Assembly: GCF_964340395.1 (NCBI RefSeq)
Contig: NC_135564.1
Location: forward strand, 9,700,861 to 9,764,860
DNA: 64,000 bases
Origin: Glandiceps talaboti
Lineage: Eukaryota; Hemichordata; Enteropneusta; Spengelidae
Direction: 5' to 3'
Of the stretch, positions 11,609-22,182 are shown in pieces; position 1 is the first letter of the stretch; each line of letters opens with the position of its first letter. The notes beneath the pieces were generated by a model that worked only from the letters and a program-made list of their open reading frames with translations, did not search any database and had not been told where the DNA came from. The position numbers and the translations under genes were made by a program.

Positions 11609-12420
11609 GTAGTAATTGTCAGCTTTGATTGTGAATATAAATCACATGAAATGACTTACTGCAAACAATACACAGTGTGTATTTTATATTGTTACAGTTT
11701 ATTGGATGATAAAATATATTAAGACTTCATGTACCAGCTGATACAAACAGATTCATTTATTTTAATTTTACTGCAATGTCACTTTTACTTCCATAGTGGT
11801 ATTTAGTAAACAGACTGTGTGTATTTTGCAAACCTGTAATAGTGTCATTCAGATATTCAGTTATAGGGACTTTGACAATTGTGCTATTCATATTGATTCA
11901 CATGTCCTTATTACTATATTAGAAACACTTTACATAGCGTGATCATGATATTTAATCTGGAATGCTGAAAGACAGGAGTAAAGCTATATATAATTTTGAT
12001 AAGACTTTACTCATTTAAGAGACACTTTTCATCCGATATATTCGAAGGAAGAAGCTATGATCACGTTAACCTCAAAGTTTGGACAATAGCCTCCTTTGAA
12101 AGAATTCTAGTCTCCGAAAGCTTTTATGTTATGACAGAAATGACTTTGCTTCTCATTTTTATGAGTTTTAACTTACATGTAATCTCATTACAAATAGTAA
12201 TCAAAGATGTGTTGTCGATGAGGAAGTTAATTGTGATTGTGAAACTTGTGGACCTCGAAACAGTGACTCAATAATCTAGTTAATTAACACCTTTTTGCAA
12301 CAGTATTCTTGGACATATACCTGTCCAAGAATACTGTCCTAGTAGCATTAATTATTGTATGTTGAAGCCTAGTAATAAGAATACCATTGTTACTTGTAAT
12401 TGATATCTTAAGTGTTCATA

Positions 12421-12474
<54 letters not shown>

Positions 12475-12580
12475 AAGGCTTTCATGAATCTACATCAATG
12501 CACATTGGACAAAGTGTCTTTATATTATAGATTCTTGGTTTCTTTACATATGTATAAAATACTTATAAAGTAAACGGTAA
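11609..12580. other. Duplicated 3' flank of synthetase copy 2
   Basis: Non-coding. It aligns with the 3' flanks of copies 3 and 4, for example AGTAATTGTCAGCTTTGAT, ATTGGATGATAAAATATATT and CGAAGGAAGAAGCTATGA. It contains (TTG)n at about 12424-12474, at the same relative place as the (ATT)n run near 18100 after copy 3. An ACCTGTCC...CATTAATTATTGTATG stretch near 12310-12362 is a paralogous site lacking the insertions seen after copy 3. Confidence 0.75.
12424..12474. repeat. (TTG)n microsatellite
   Basis: About 16-17 GTT/TTG units are visible downstream of synthetase copy 2. The paralogous position after copy 3 carries (ATT)n followed by (GTT)n. Confidence 0.93.
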
Positions 12581-12699
12581 TAAAGGGGAACAGCGTGGCA
12601 AGATATTGCGGATAATGAGGTGGAGTGCAGATGTTGACCTCTGTTGTGACGCTGTCAGTTGTGTACTTATCTAGTCCTTGGGAGTCCTAATCTAATCTA

Positions 12700-12755
12700 A
12701 TCCTAACTACTAATCTTGAGCTCTAACCACTACGCCACAGGGAGGTGGTATTGAA
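12700..12755 (-). mobile_element. tRNA-headed SINE fragment (SINE family B)
   Basis: Read on the minus strand, CCTCCCTGTGGCGTAGTGG then TTAGAGCTCAAGATTAGTAG resembles a tRNA A-box region. The same head occurs at about 19040-19100, 42460-42545 and 43000-43072. Confidence 0.6.
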
Positions 12756-12981
12756 AAATATTTTTCATTGAAATACTTTAAGGGGGGGGACATTTTAGAG
12801 AAAGGAAATTGAGGGAGGGTCACTTTTCAGCACAATCATTACAATATACGAGGGGGGGGGGTCACATTTTATGTCACAGACCGGGCTTGATTTCCCCAGT
12901 CCTCCCTCCTCCCCTTGTCATTAACATTGCTCCATGAATTTGTTAAATATGAAGCTCAGGGTCAATTTCCTATTCACAGTA

Positions 12982-13443
12982 CAGGGGTCAGCGATCATGT
13001 AATTGGCTGATCGATCGATCGATCGAATGATCGATCGATTCCTATTATATGCATGATAGACTGTCCAGTGTGATAATCTCTCAGAAGATAAGAGATAAAG
13101 CAAACTGTTAATGTTAGTGATATCTCACCAATTATAGCTTAGAGGTGTTTTAATTTAGATAACAGGAGAAGAATGGACAAGGCGTCTTTATTTAGTCAAT
13201 AAAAAGAGAATTACATACAGCTGAAAATGAGAAAGTAGCCCGGGAAAGAACTTTTTTTTTTATATCACCACAAAACTCAATGGGTGAATTGACCAATATC
13301 GCACACAAAATAAGTTATATTGCACCACAAAAATTGATCATTCAATCGATCAATCATTCAACAAAATAATAAATCAATCAATAAATCGATCGATCGATCA
13401 ATCAATCAATCGATAAATCAATTACATGCTCGCTGACCCCTGT
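12982..13443. mobile_element. Non-autonomous inverted-repeat element (MITE family 2, hAT-like), copy 1
   Basis: The left end CAGGGGTCAGCGATCATGTA mirrors the right end TACATGCTCGCTGACCCCTG. The ends run inward into GATC-rich sequence. TTCACAG lies just outside both ends (near 12973 and 13445), consistent with a 7-8 bp target duplication. The interior aligns with 23044-23384, for example at AAGTTATATTGCACCACAAA. It has no coding frame. Confidence 0.78.
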
Positions 13444-13689
13444 GTTCACAGGACAGGTCAACGCGCTATTGCTGTAGAATCACATTGTGAAGTGGTAGCT
13501 GTCAAACTGTATGAATTAGTAGTGACCTTTTATATTGGGTGCCAAAACTCTGGTTGGGATCGGATATGGGATTACTTCTAAATTAAAATAAAATATTTTG
13601 TTTTCATAATCCCATTTATTTACAATAACTTCAAATATTAAGCATGACTTGTGAAAAAAAATTACATATTCAGTGTTTGATCGAGTGCA

Positions 13690-13768
13690 AAAAAAACACG
13701 GTCACGTGGGTAAGGATCTTGTGACCCCATACTTGAAGCTATGTAAAATTAACTTTAAAAGATAGACA
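13690..13768 (+). promoter_or_regulatory. Conserved E-box promoter of synthetase copy 3
   Basis: GGTCACGTGGGTAAGGAT holds CACGTG at 13703-13708, about 60 bases before the ATG. GTGACCCCATACTTGAAGC and then TATGTAAAATTAA (a degraded TATA box) follow. The whole block is shared with copies 4 and 5 at the same spacing, implying transcription start very close to the ATG. Binding by a bHLH (USF/MYC/CLOCK-type) factor is inference. Confidence 0.65.
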
Positions 13769-15460
13769 ATGGCGTACACAACAAAGCGATTGACCAAGAG
13801 CTACTTCCACACACCGGGTAAAGCTCCTTTTTGCGGTCGTACTTTTGGACAAATATTTGACGAACACCTGACCTTGTATTCTGACCATGAAGCTATTGTA
13901 TTTTGCGAGGATAACACGAGGATATCTTACAGTAAGTTGATGAGCGATGTATTAGCACTGTCTGGTGGGTTGAAAACACTCTCTCTACAACAAGGGGATC
14001 GCATTGGTTTATGGTTCGATGAGACTTATGAATACATAATCAGTAATGTGGCTGCGATTCGAGCTGGTTTGATACCTGCTTTTATTCCACTGAAAGTCAC
14101 CAGAGACCAGCTCTGCCACGTAATAAACAAAGTCGAATGCAGTGCTCTGATTGTTGGCAATGATCAGTATAAGTCACTACTTGAGATATGCCCTGAAATC
14201 GGACACAAAAATTCAACAAGCCTCCATTTAGATAAATTTCCTTCTCTTCACCATGTACTTCTAACTTGTCCTTCCAAAGCAGAATCACTGGTGATTGATT
14301 TAAAATCGCTGATGATTGAAAACACAGAGAGTTCTCATGAATATGTAGACCCAGATGACGTTTGCGTCATTGCATTTACCTCGGGTAGTACAGGCTTCCC
14401 AAAGGCCGTTGCCATATCTCATCGAGCTCTCATTGAAGGATCAAAGGTCGTTAGCGAGGCGCTTATTAAACGAACGGATCACAAAGGAGAACAACAACAC
14501 GTAAAGATGGTCATTACGGATCCATTTTCCAGTTTTGCAACACCTATCCGTGAACTAATTCTAGCGCTCCATAAAACGACGCTTATAATACCAAAGAGTA
14601 AAGAGATATCAACCATCCTTCACACTATTCAAGAAGAAAGGGTGACAACGACCGTTTTCTGGCCAGCTCAGCTATTTGACCTTTTACAAATACATAATAT
14701 TCACTGCTATGACCTGTCATCGTTGACTAAATGCATTGTTGGTGGAGGTGTTCTGCCATTAGAAATGCTGCGAAAGGTTTCAGCAAGACTTCCGTCAATA
14801 ATTAACGTTGGATATGGTTCCACTGAGTGCATAGCTGTTAGCTACCATATCTTTGATAAAGATCAAGAATCAAAATCATCTTATGTTGGTCACCCAGAAG
14901 ATAATGTTGAAGTGAAAATTATGAAAGAGGGTAAAATTGTAGCCATCAATACCCCTGGGGAAGTGTGTGTTAGAAGTCCTCAAATATTTACCTGCTATTG
15001 GGGTGACGATGAGAAAACCAAAGAAGTAACATCTCCATCAGGATGGTACCACACAGGAGATATCGGTAGAATGGATGAAACCGGGTGTCTGGAGATTCTT
15101 GGACGAAAGGATGACATGATTTTGAAGAGTGCTACCAATATCTATCCAGCTGAGATTGAACTCCAACTTGTGGCCTACCCACAGTTGAAGTATGCACAGG
15201 TTGTTCCAGTTCCAGACAAGAAATTTGGAAACGAGTTATGTCTGTGTTTGTGTAAGGATGAGTCTGTTCAAAGTGAAAGTGAAGATGAATTACAGACAAA
15301 AGTGCTGGAATACCTGAGAGGTCGAGTACACGATTTCTATATGCCCAAATATGTACTCATCTTTGAATCTTTCCCGTTCACACGGTCTGGAAAAATCCAA
15401 AGAAATGAATTGGCCAAAGCAGCTTCCAAGAGGCTAGAAATAAGCCCAACTTCTAAGTAG
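13769..15460 (+). CDS. Acyl-CoA synthetase copy 3 (ACSF2-like), intronless
   Basis: This is an intact 563-aa frame with all ANL core motifs: FTSGSTGFPKAV near residue 201, GYGSTEC near 348, GWYHTGDIGRMDETG near 424, GRKDDMI near 445 and SGKIQRNELAK near 539. It is the closest relative of copy 2; the two share most of the protein apart from the glutamine run. It carries an E-box promoter directly upstream. There is no signal peptide, presequence or PTS1 (ends in PTSK), so a cytosolic enzyme is most likely. The family reaction is ATP-dependent acyl-CoA formation; the substrate is not deducible. Confidence 0.93.
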   Translation: MAYTTKRLTKSYFHTPGKAPFCGRTFGQIFDEHLTLYSDHEAIVFCEDNTRISYSKLMSDVLALSGGLKTLSLQQGDRIGLWFDETYEYIISNVAAIRAGLIPAFIPLKVTRDQLCHVINKVECSALIVGNDQYKSLLEICPEIGHKNSTSLHLDKFPSLHHVLLTCPSKAESLVIDLKSLMIENTESSHEYVDPDDVCVIAFTSGSTGFPKAVAISHRALIEGSKVVSEALIKRTDHKGEQQHVKMVITDPFSSFATPIRELILALHKTTLIIPKSKEISTILHTIQEERVTTTVFWPAQLFDLLQIHNIHCYDLSSLTKCIVGGGVLPLEMLRKVSARLPSIINVGYGSTECIAVSYHIFDKDQESKSSYVGHPEDNVEVKIMKEGKIVAINTPGEVCVRSPQIFTCYWGDDEKTKEVTSPSGWYHTGDIGRMDETGCLEILGRKDDMILKSATNIYPAEIELQLVAYPQLKYAQVVPVPDKKFGNELCLCLCKDESVQSESEDELQTKVLEYLRGRVHDFYMPKYVLIFESFPFTRSGKIQRNELAKAASKRLEISPTSK

Positions 15461-16199
15461 TAATTGTCAGCTTTCATCGTGAATATAAATGACATGAAAT
15501 GACCTACTGCAAACAATACACAATGTGTACTTTATATTGTCACAGTTTATTGGATGATAAAATATATTAAGACTTCATGTACCAGCTGATACAAACAGAA
15601 TTATTTATTTTAACATTACCTCAATGTCACTTTTACTTCCATAGTGGTATTTAGTAAACAGACTGTGTGTATTTTGCAAACCCGTAATAGTGTCATTCAG
15701 ATATTCAGTTATAGGGACTTTGACAATTGTGCTATTCATATTGATTCACATGTCATTATTATTATAATCAGAAACACTTTATATAGCGTGATCATGATAT
15801 TTAATCTGGAATGCTGACAGACAGGAGTAAAGCTGTATATAATTTTAATAAGACTTTACTCATTTAAGAGACACTTATTCATGCGATATATTCGAAGGAA
15901 GAAGCTATGATCACGTTAACCTCAAAGTTTGAATAATAGTTTGGTTGTTGTTGTTTTTTTGTGTTTTTTTTAGAGAATTCTAGTCTTCAAATCCTTTTTT
16001 TATTACAAAAATGACTTTGCTTCTCATTTTTTATGAGTTTTAACTACTTACAAGTAGTCTTATCACAAATACTAGTAAAAGATGTGTTGTCTGTGAAGAA
16101 GTTAATTGTGAAAGTGGTGGACCTCGAAACAGTGATTCAATAATCTTGTGTTCCTGCATGTATTGCTAATGTTTCAAAATTGATTGACACCTTTTTTAG
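15461..16199. other. Duplicated 3' flank of synthetase copy 3
   Basis: Non-coding. It aligns closely with 11609-12290 after copy 2, including TTATTGGATGATAAAATATA and GCGTGATCATGATATTTAAT. It ends at TTGACACCTTTTTTA, where an inserted repeat block begins. Confidence 0.8.
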
Positions 16200-17565
16200 C
16201 ACATCTGAACTGAGGTTCAGTAGTGCTATAGGGATCGCCTGGCGTCTGTCTGTGTGTGTGTAAACAACTTAAAGTCAAAAACCGCTGAACCGATTGCCAT
16301 GATATTTGGTGGGTCCATTACCTTGGGTGTTTAGTTGGGAAATTGTTCAAATCAAAATGATCGCATTAGAGGTGTGTGATTTGGGTCAAAAATGTGATTT
16401 TTGGTCAAAAAACTTAAACACAGAAACTACGTACTGGGCAGATTAGTGCAAAATTTGGTGGGAACATTCTTAAGGGGCTGTAAAGTAAGATTTGTTCATG
16501 ACATGATGATTCCATCAGTGATATGCAAATTAGAGCAAAATGTGTCTTTTTTGTTAAAAATCTATGATTACAAAACCACTGAGCAGATTGAGCTGAAATT
16601 TATTGGGAATGCATCTAGGGATGTATGGACGAAGAAATATTAAGCATACAATGATTCCATGAGTGATATGCAAATTAGGTGTAAAAATGTTCATTTTTGG
16701 TCAAAAACTTATATCTCAAAAAGTACTTGTCACCAAGTCTGAAACTTGGTGAGATGTTTTTGAAAGTGTTATTCTGCAGATTTTCTTCAAAACATTTTGA
16801 CAAAATTGGCCCTAGCGACCATGACCACGCCCTTAGCAACAACGAAATGGCAGTATATTTTGGTCAAATAACAACATCATCTGGTAGGCAAATGAGTAAA
16901 CATTCAAAAAATGTATGCAAATACCGTAGCAACCATGACCACGCCCATAGCAACAGCCAAACGGTCGTGTATTTCACAAAGATAACAACAAGGATTAATA
17001 GACAATTGAATCAACATTCAAAAAATGTATTGAAATTTGCCCAGAAACAAGACCACGCCCATAGCACCAGCCCAATAATCACGTATATTGCAAAGATAAC
17101 AGCAGGAATAGAAAGACAAATGAATAAACATTCAAAAAATGTATGCAAATGTGCCTAGCAACAAGACCACGCCCATAGCAACAGCCAAATGATCACATAT
17201 ATTGCGAAGATAACGGAGATTAATAGACGATTGAATAAACATTTAAAAAATGTATGTAAATATGCCTAGCAACAAGACCACGCCCATAGCAACATCCAAA
17301 TGATCACGTATATTGCAAAGATTATATCAGGAATTCATACATAAGTGAACAAAAACATACATGCAAATATATCTAACAACATGACCACGCCCATAGCAAT
17401 AGCCAAATGATAGCATACTAGTATATCATAAAGATAGCAACATGGTTGGATAGGCAACTGGATAGTCATTCTGCAAATGAACACCTATTGTTAGCATGGA
17501 CTACCATATGGATAAACATTTTTAAAAACTGTACAGTTGTGCTACAACGCCATTGGTGGTATTTT
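16200..17565 (+). mobile_element. Inserted repeat block of about 1.4 kb with tandem 114-bp core
   Basis: The paralogous sites after copies 2 (about 12290) and 4 (about 22030) run straight from CACCTTTTT into AACA...TACCTGTCC, so this block is an insertion. It begins GCACATCTGAACTGAGGTTC and contains CAAAAACCGCTGAACCGATT and several GGTCAAAAA motifs. It then passes into six tandem units. No transposase or reverse transcriptase is seen, so it is probably a non-autonomous element with a minisatellite core. Confidence 0.6.
16815..17420. repeat. Tandem 114-bp repeat, six units
   Basis: GACCACGCCC recurs at 16823, 16937, 17051, 17165, 17276 and 17382. Spacing is 114, 114, 114, 111 and 106. Each unit also has ATAGCAACAGCC and AACATTCAAAAAATGTATG. 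Because 114 is a multiple of three, the first three units stay open as 38-residue protein-like repeats. I regard that as a by-product, not a gene. Confidence 0.9.
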
Positions 17566-17610
17566 TTGTAACATAGTTTGCTTGAACATATACCTGTCCT
17601 AGTATCATTA

Positions 17611-18019
17611 CAGCTAAAATGATGTAGGCTTAGTGTTTCACCCATGTAAAATGACATTTAATACGTACCCTAGACAACTTCTAATGCAAAAAAAAAAGCA
17701 TTTACATCTAGGTGCCGTGCATAGTGGGGATGTAGAAGTAGTCAAGTTGAAGTGTTGGTTTTCATTAGAAAATAAACAATTGCAGATATTAAAACCATAA
17801 AATCCATGTGTAATGTTTTCATTAGATGCCTGATTTACTGCCGTGTTAAAGAATAGCTGCTGCAATGCTTATCAGTGTTCAATGTGATTGGGCAAAAGAT
17901 CCTGCTATGTTTATTGTGTCTCTGTTACTGTTAATCTAGAGTTGAAATATGTCTATATCTGTGTCAAAAACGTAATGTCCCATGAGTAAAAAAATGACAA
18001 GCCTACATCATTTTAGCTA
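17611..18019 (-). mobile_element. MITE family 1, copy 2
   Basis: The ends CAGCTAAAATGATGTAGGC and CCTACATCATTTTAGCT are inverted repeats. The reverse complement aligns with 8333-8730 throughout. It sits in CCTAGTATCAT-TA, and the uninterrupted paralogous site CCTAGTATCATTAATTATT is visible near 22067 after copy 4. Confidence 0.85.
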
Positions 18020-18095
18020 TTATAATTATTTTTGTAAGTTGAGACCTGGCAATAAAACTGTCATTGTTACTTGTAATTGATATCTCGTATTCATA

Positions 18096-18097
<2 letters not shown>

Positions 18098-18144
<47 letters not shown>

Positions 18145-18172
18145 GTTGTTGTTGTTGTTATTATTGTAAAGC
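18098..18172. repeat. (ATT)n(GTT)n microsatellite
   Basis: About 20 ATT units are followed by several GTT units. It is positionally equivalent to the (TTG)n run after copy 2. Confidence 0.9.
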
Positions 18173-18459
18173 TTTCATAAGTCTATATTAATGTATGTTG
18201 AATGCAGTGTCTTTATATGATAGATTCCTGGTTTCTTTTCATATATATACAATATATACTATAATCACTAGATATTCTAAACTCTGTGTATGTGATTTAG
18301 TCGCCCTTAACAGAATGATTACTGGTGTACGTATAGTTACTGAACTTGTAGAGACTCTGACTCCAAAAAGTGCACTTCCTTTAAGGGAACCTACAGTAGT
18401 TACAAGACTGTCGGGGCATTAGGGTTAGGTCACTTTTTAGAAGTCGGTCCTTGGGGGAG

Positions 18460-18745
18460 GGCCGTATCTGCCACAGGTTGCAAATCATACACCCCACCAC
18501 TGCCACCATTGTAAAGTAATATAATAATAACTTATCAGTGAAATGCAGTGATTTAGGTGTTGTAACTGGAAATCAAGGGAGGTTATTTTGACTAATGTTT
18601 TATTTAGCTTTGCTGTATTTTGTGATTTTGGCATGATCTGCCACAGGTTGCCAATCGTTCTGCTACCACACCCCACCACTGCCACCATTGTAAAGTAATA
18701 TAATAATAACTTATCAGTGAAATACAGTGAATTAGGTGCAACGTT
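18460..18745. repeat. Tandem duplication of about 180 bases
   Basis: CTGCCACAGGTTGC followed by CACCCCACCACTGCCACCAT and GTAATATAATAATAACTTAT appears twice, at about 18468-18550 and 18639-18735, with small differences. Confidence 0.8.
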
Positions 18746-19230
18746 TAGTTGTGGTGTAAGGAGAGGAGCAGTAATAAAGGGAAACAGCGTGGCAAGATAC
18801 TGGGGATGATGAGGTGGAGCGGAGATGTTGACTTCGGTCCTGAGGCTGTCAGTTGTGCACTCATCTAGTCTTGGCGAGTCCTTACCTTCAGCTCAGCTAA
18901 TTAGATCCCAAGCAACACAACCATTAATACAAACATAAACTCATCACTGTGATGGTGGTAATAGTGGAAAACAACAAATGCCTTTAAAATCTATCAATGT
19001 GATGGGATCTATACTACTGTAACAGAAAAAATATCTGTCTCTCGTGGGATTAGAACCCAGGAGCACCTGAGCTCTTACCACTACGCCACAGGGAGGTACG
19101 GTGGTGGTGTTTAAGTGAAATATTTGAATAGTGGAGGGTCATATTTTAGTGAAATGAAATAGGGGGAGGGTCATGACTTGTGAAAACACTCATCTATTCA
19201 GAGTGTTTAATCGTGTAAAAAAGAGAAAAA
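18746..19230. other. Duplicated upstream segment with SINE family B head
   Basis: Bases 18770-18870 align with 12580-12680 (GGAACAGCGTGGCAAGATA type). At 19040-19100 the minus strand carries a tRNA-like head with A-box TGGCGTAGTGG and B-box GGTTCTAATCC. Confidence 0.6.
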
Positions 19231-19301
19231 AGTGTTCACGTGACTAAGGATCATGTGACCCATGCTTGCAGCTATATAAAGTTAACTGTGAAACAGCGAC
19301 A
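19231..19301 (+). promoter_or_regulatory. E-box and TATA promoter of synthetase copy 4
   Basis: CACGTG lies at 19237-19242, followed by ACTAAGGATCATGTGACC and then CTATATAAAGTTAAC near 19272. The ATG is at 19302. The arrangement and spacing match copies 3 and 5. Confidence 0.7.
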
Positions 19302-20993
19302 ATGGCGTACATTACTAGGCGATTGACCAAGAGCTACTTCCACAAACCGGGTAAAGTTCCTTTTTGTGGTCGTACTTTCGGACCAATATTTGACGAACAC
19401 CTGACCTTGTATTCCGACCATGAAGCACTCGTCTTTTGTGAGGATAACACGAGGATATATTACAGTAAGTTGATGAGCGATGTATCGGCACTGTCTGGTG
19501 GGTTGAAAACACTCTCTCTACAACAAGGGGACCGCATTGGTTTATGGTTTGATGAGAGTTATGAATACCTCATCAGTAATATGGCTGCGATTCGAATTGG
19601 TTTTATACCTGCCTTCATTCCCCTAAAAGTCACAAGAGAACAACTGTGCTATGTCGTAAACAAAGTCGAATGCAGTGCTCTGATTGTTGGTCCGGATCAG
19701 TACAATTCACTCCTTGAGATGTGCCCTGAAATGAAAAATGTAAATTCAAAAAGCTTCTATATAGATAAGTTTCCTTCTCTTCGCCATCTACTAATCTCTT
19801 CTCCTACCAATGTGGAATCTTCGGTAACTGATTTAAAATCGCTGATGGTTGAAGGTGTAGGGAGTTCTACTTCTCCTGACGACATAGACCCAGATGATGT
19901 TTGCTACATTACCTTTACCTCAGGTAGTACAGGCTTTCCAAAGGCCGTTGCCATATCTCATCGAGCAGCCATTGAAGGATCAAAGGCGCTTGCAGACTCA
20001 GTAATTTATACAACGAGCGAAAAAAGAGAACAACACGTAAAGATGGTCGTTACAGATCCTTTCGCAAGTTCTATGACACCTATTCGTGAAGCACTCCTGG
20101 CTCTCTATAAAATGACGATTATAGTACCTAAGAATAAGGAGGTGTCAACCATTCTTAACACTATTCAGGAAGAAAGGGGCACGTGGACGGCTTTCTGGCC
20201 AACTCATCTTTTTGACATTATACAACTACATAATATTCACAGCTATGACCTGTCATCATTAACTAGTTGTTTGACTGGTGGAGGTGTTCTTCCAATAGAA
20301 GTATTGAGAAAGGTTTCAGAAAGATTGCCATCAATCTTTAACATTGGTTACGGTGGCACTGAACACATGTTTGTTAGCTACTGTTCCTTTGATAATGCCC
20401 AAGAATCCGAAACACCTTCTGCTGGTTATCCATTCGATAATGTTGAAGTGAAAATTTTCAAAGATGGCAAGATTGTAGACATCAGTAGCCCTGGGGAAGT
20501 ATGTGTTAGGAGCCCCTATCTATTCACCTGTTATTGGGGTGATGAGGAGAAAACAAAAGAAGTAAAAACTTTATCAGGATGGTACCACTCAGGGGATATC
20601 GGTAGAATGGATGAAACTGGATGTCTGGAGATTCTTGGACGAAAGGATGACATGATTTTGAAATGTGCTATCAATATCTATCCAGCTGAGATTGAACGTC
20701 AGCTTCTGGCCTACCCAGGTTTGAAGTACGTACAGGTTGTTCCAGTTCCGGACAAGAAATTTGGCAATGAGTTATGCCTGTGTTTGTGCCAGGATGAGTC
20801 TGTACAAAGTGAAAGTGAAGATGAATTACAGACAAAAGTACTAGAATACCTGAGAGGTCGAGTACAGGACTTCCATATGCCCAAATATGTACTCATCTTT
20901 GATTCATTCCCGTTGACACGGTCTGGAAAAATCCAAAGAAATGAATTGGCCAAAGCAGCTTCCAAGAGGCTAGAAATAAGCCCAAACTGCTAA
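19302..20993 (+). CDS. Acyl-CoA synthetase copy 4 (ACSF2-like), intronless
   Basis: I start at MAYITRRL (19302). An in-frame ATG at 19266 would add 12 residues but would lie across the TATA box, so I reject it. The resulting 563-aa frame has FTSGSTGFPKAVAISHR, YGGTE (a variant of YGSTE), GWYHSGDIGRMDETG, GRKDDMI and SGKIQRNELAK. It shares with copy 6 a longer linker before the P-loop (GVGSSTSPDD, DPDDVCYI), so these two form a second subgroup apart from copies 1-3. The acyl-pocket side of the N-terminal domain differs most between the subgroups, which may mean different substrates. No targeting signals are seen. Confidence 0.92.
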   Translation: MAYITRRLTKSYFHKPGKVPFCGRTFGPIFDEHLTLYSDHEALVFCEDNTRIYYSKLMSDVSALSGGLKTLSLQQGDRIGLWFDESYEYLISNMAAIRIGFIPAFIPLKVTREQLCYVVNKVECSALIVGPDQYNSLLEMCPEMKNVNSKSFYIDKFPSLRHLLISSPTNVESSVTDLKSLMVEGVGSSTSPDDIDPDDVCYITFTSGSTGFPKAVAISHRAAIEGSKALADSVIYTTSEKREQHVKMVVTDPFASSMTPIREALLALYKMTIIVPKNKEVSTILNTIQEERGTWTAFWPTHLFDIIQLHNIHSYDLSSLTSCLTGGGVLPIEVLRKVSERLPSIFNIGYGGTEHMFVSYCSFDNAQESETPSAGYPFDNVEVKIFKDGKIVDISSPGEVCVRSPYLFTCYWGDEEKTKEVKTLSGWYHSGDIGRMDETGCLEILGRKDDMILKCAINIYPAEIERQLLAYPGLKYVQVVPVPDKKFGNELCLCLCQDESVQSESEDELQTKVLEYLRGRVQDFHMPKYVLIFDSFPLTRSGKIQRNELAKAASKRLEISPNC

Positions 20994-22110
20994 GTAGTAA
21001 TTGTCAGCTTTGACCGTGAATATAAATCACATGTAATGACTTACTGCAAACAATACACAGTGTGTATTTTATATTGTCACAGTTTATTGGATGATCAAAT
21101 ACATGGTATATTATTAAGACTTACTGTACCAAATGATACAAACAGATTGATTTATATTTTAAATTTACTTCAATGTCACTTTTATTTCCATATTGGTATT
21201 GTGTAAACAGTGTATATTGCAAACCTGTAATAGTGTCATTCAGATATTCAGTTATTATAGGGCCTTTGATTCGTATCGATTCACATATCATTATTACTAT
21301 ATCAGAAACACTTTATATAGCATGTTCATGTGTAATGCTGATCGACAGTGATAAAACTTTATTATTTTGATAAGATTTTACTCATTTAAATGTCACTTTT
21401 CATTAAATATATTCGAAGGAAGAAGATTATGACCATGTTAACCTCAAAGTTTGGACAATAGTCTCCTTTTTAAAGAATTCTAGTGTCCGAATCTTTTACT
21501 TTATGACAGAAATGACTTTGTTTCATATTTTTATGAGTTTTAACTTACATGTAGTCTCATCACAAATACACAGATGTACTAATCAAAGATATGTTGTCTG
21601 TGAAGAAGTTAATGTTATTGTATGTTGTTGTATTTTATTTATTAACGTGTCCTATGTGGACTTAAAGTATACATTTGTATATATGATCTGGTACAATTGT
21701 TATTACAACTTGCCACATCCAGCCCCTTGGGCTTATAAGACACAAATCCAACTTGTTGCAAAAATAAATAAATAAATAAATACATAAAGAAAGAAACATT
21801 TTTTTCAAGTGTGAGGAGTATATTTTACAAATTGTACATTGTCTCCTTTCTCTTGTTATAAGCATCGAAGATAAAGTTTGCCAACAGGTCAGGTGTTTTG
21901 ATCATCAGTAGTTCAATCTTATCCATACTTTGCAAAGCACTGAATTCGGGATTGTGAAACTTGTGGACCTCGAACCAGAGACTCAATAATCTAGTGTTCC
22001 TGCAGGTAATTTCAATATTGATTCACACCTTTTTTATAACACAGTATGCATGGAAGTATACCTGTCCTAGTATCATTAATTATTGTATGTTGAGACCTGG
22101 TGGTAAAAAA
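20994..22110. other. Duplicated 3' flank of synthetase copy 4
   Basis: It aligns with the flanks of copies 2 and 3 (AGTAATTGTCAGCTTTGA, CAGTTTATTGGATGAT, TTCGAAGGAAGAAG). A stretch at about 21600-21950 has no match in the other flanks. Near 22060-22105 it shows the uninterrupted versions of the sites filled by MITE 1 and the 1.4-kb block after copy 3. It then joins directly to the promoter of copy 5. Confidence 0.75.
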
Positions 22111-22182
22111 AATGGTCACGTGGGTAAGGACCTTCTGACCCTATGCTTGAAGCTATATAAAGTTAATTATAAAAGAGAGACA
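22111..22182 (+). promoter_or_regulatory. E-box and TATA promoter of synthetase pseudogene 5
   Basis: CACGTG lies at 22117-22122, with GGGTAAGGACC after it and CTATATAAAGTTAA near 22154. The ATG is at 22183. The promoter is well preserved although the gene behind it is broken. Confidence 0.65.

Noticed and set aside
16697-17158. Open frame of 153 residues with 38-residue repeats
   Set aside because: It exists because the 114-bp tandem unit is divisible by three. It decays in later units, lies in an inserted repeat, and has no known domain.
18195-18422. Frames in synthetase flanks (for example 11996-12274, 18195-18422, 21503-21775)
   Set aside because: They lie in duplicated non-coding flanks, are not conserved between the paralogous flanks, and show no domain.
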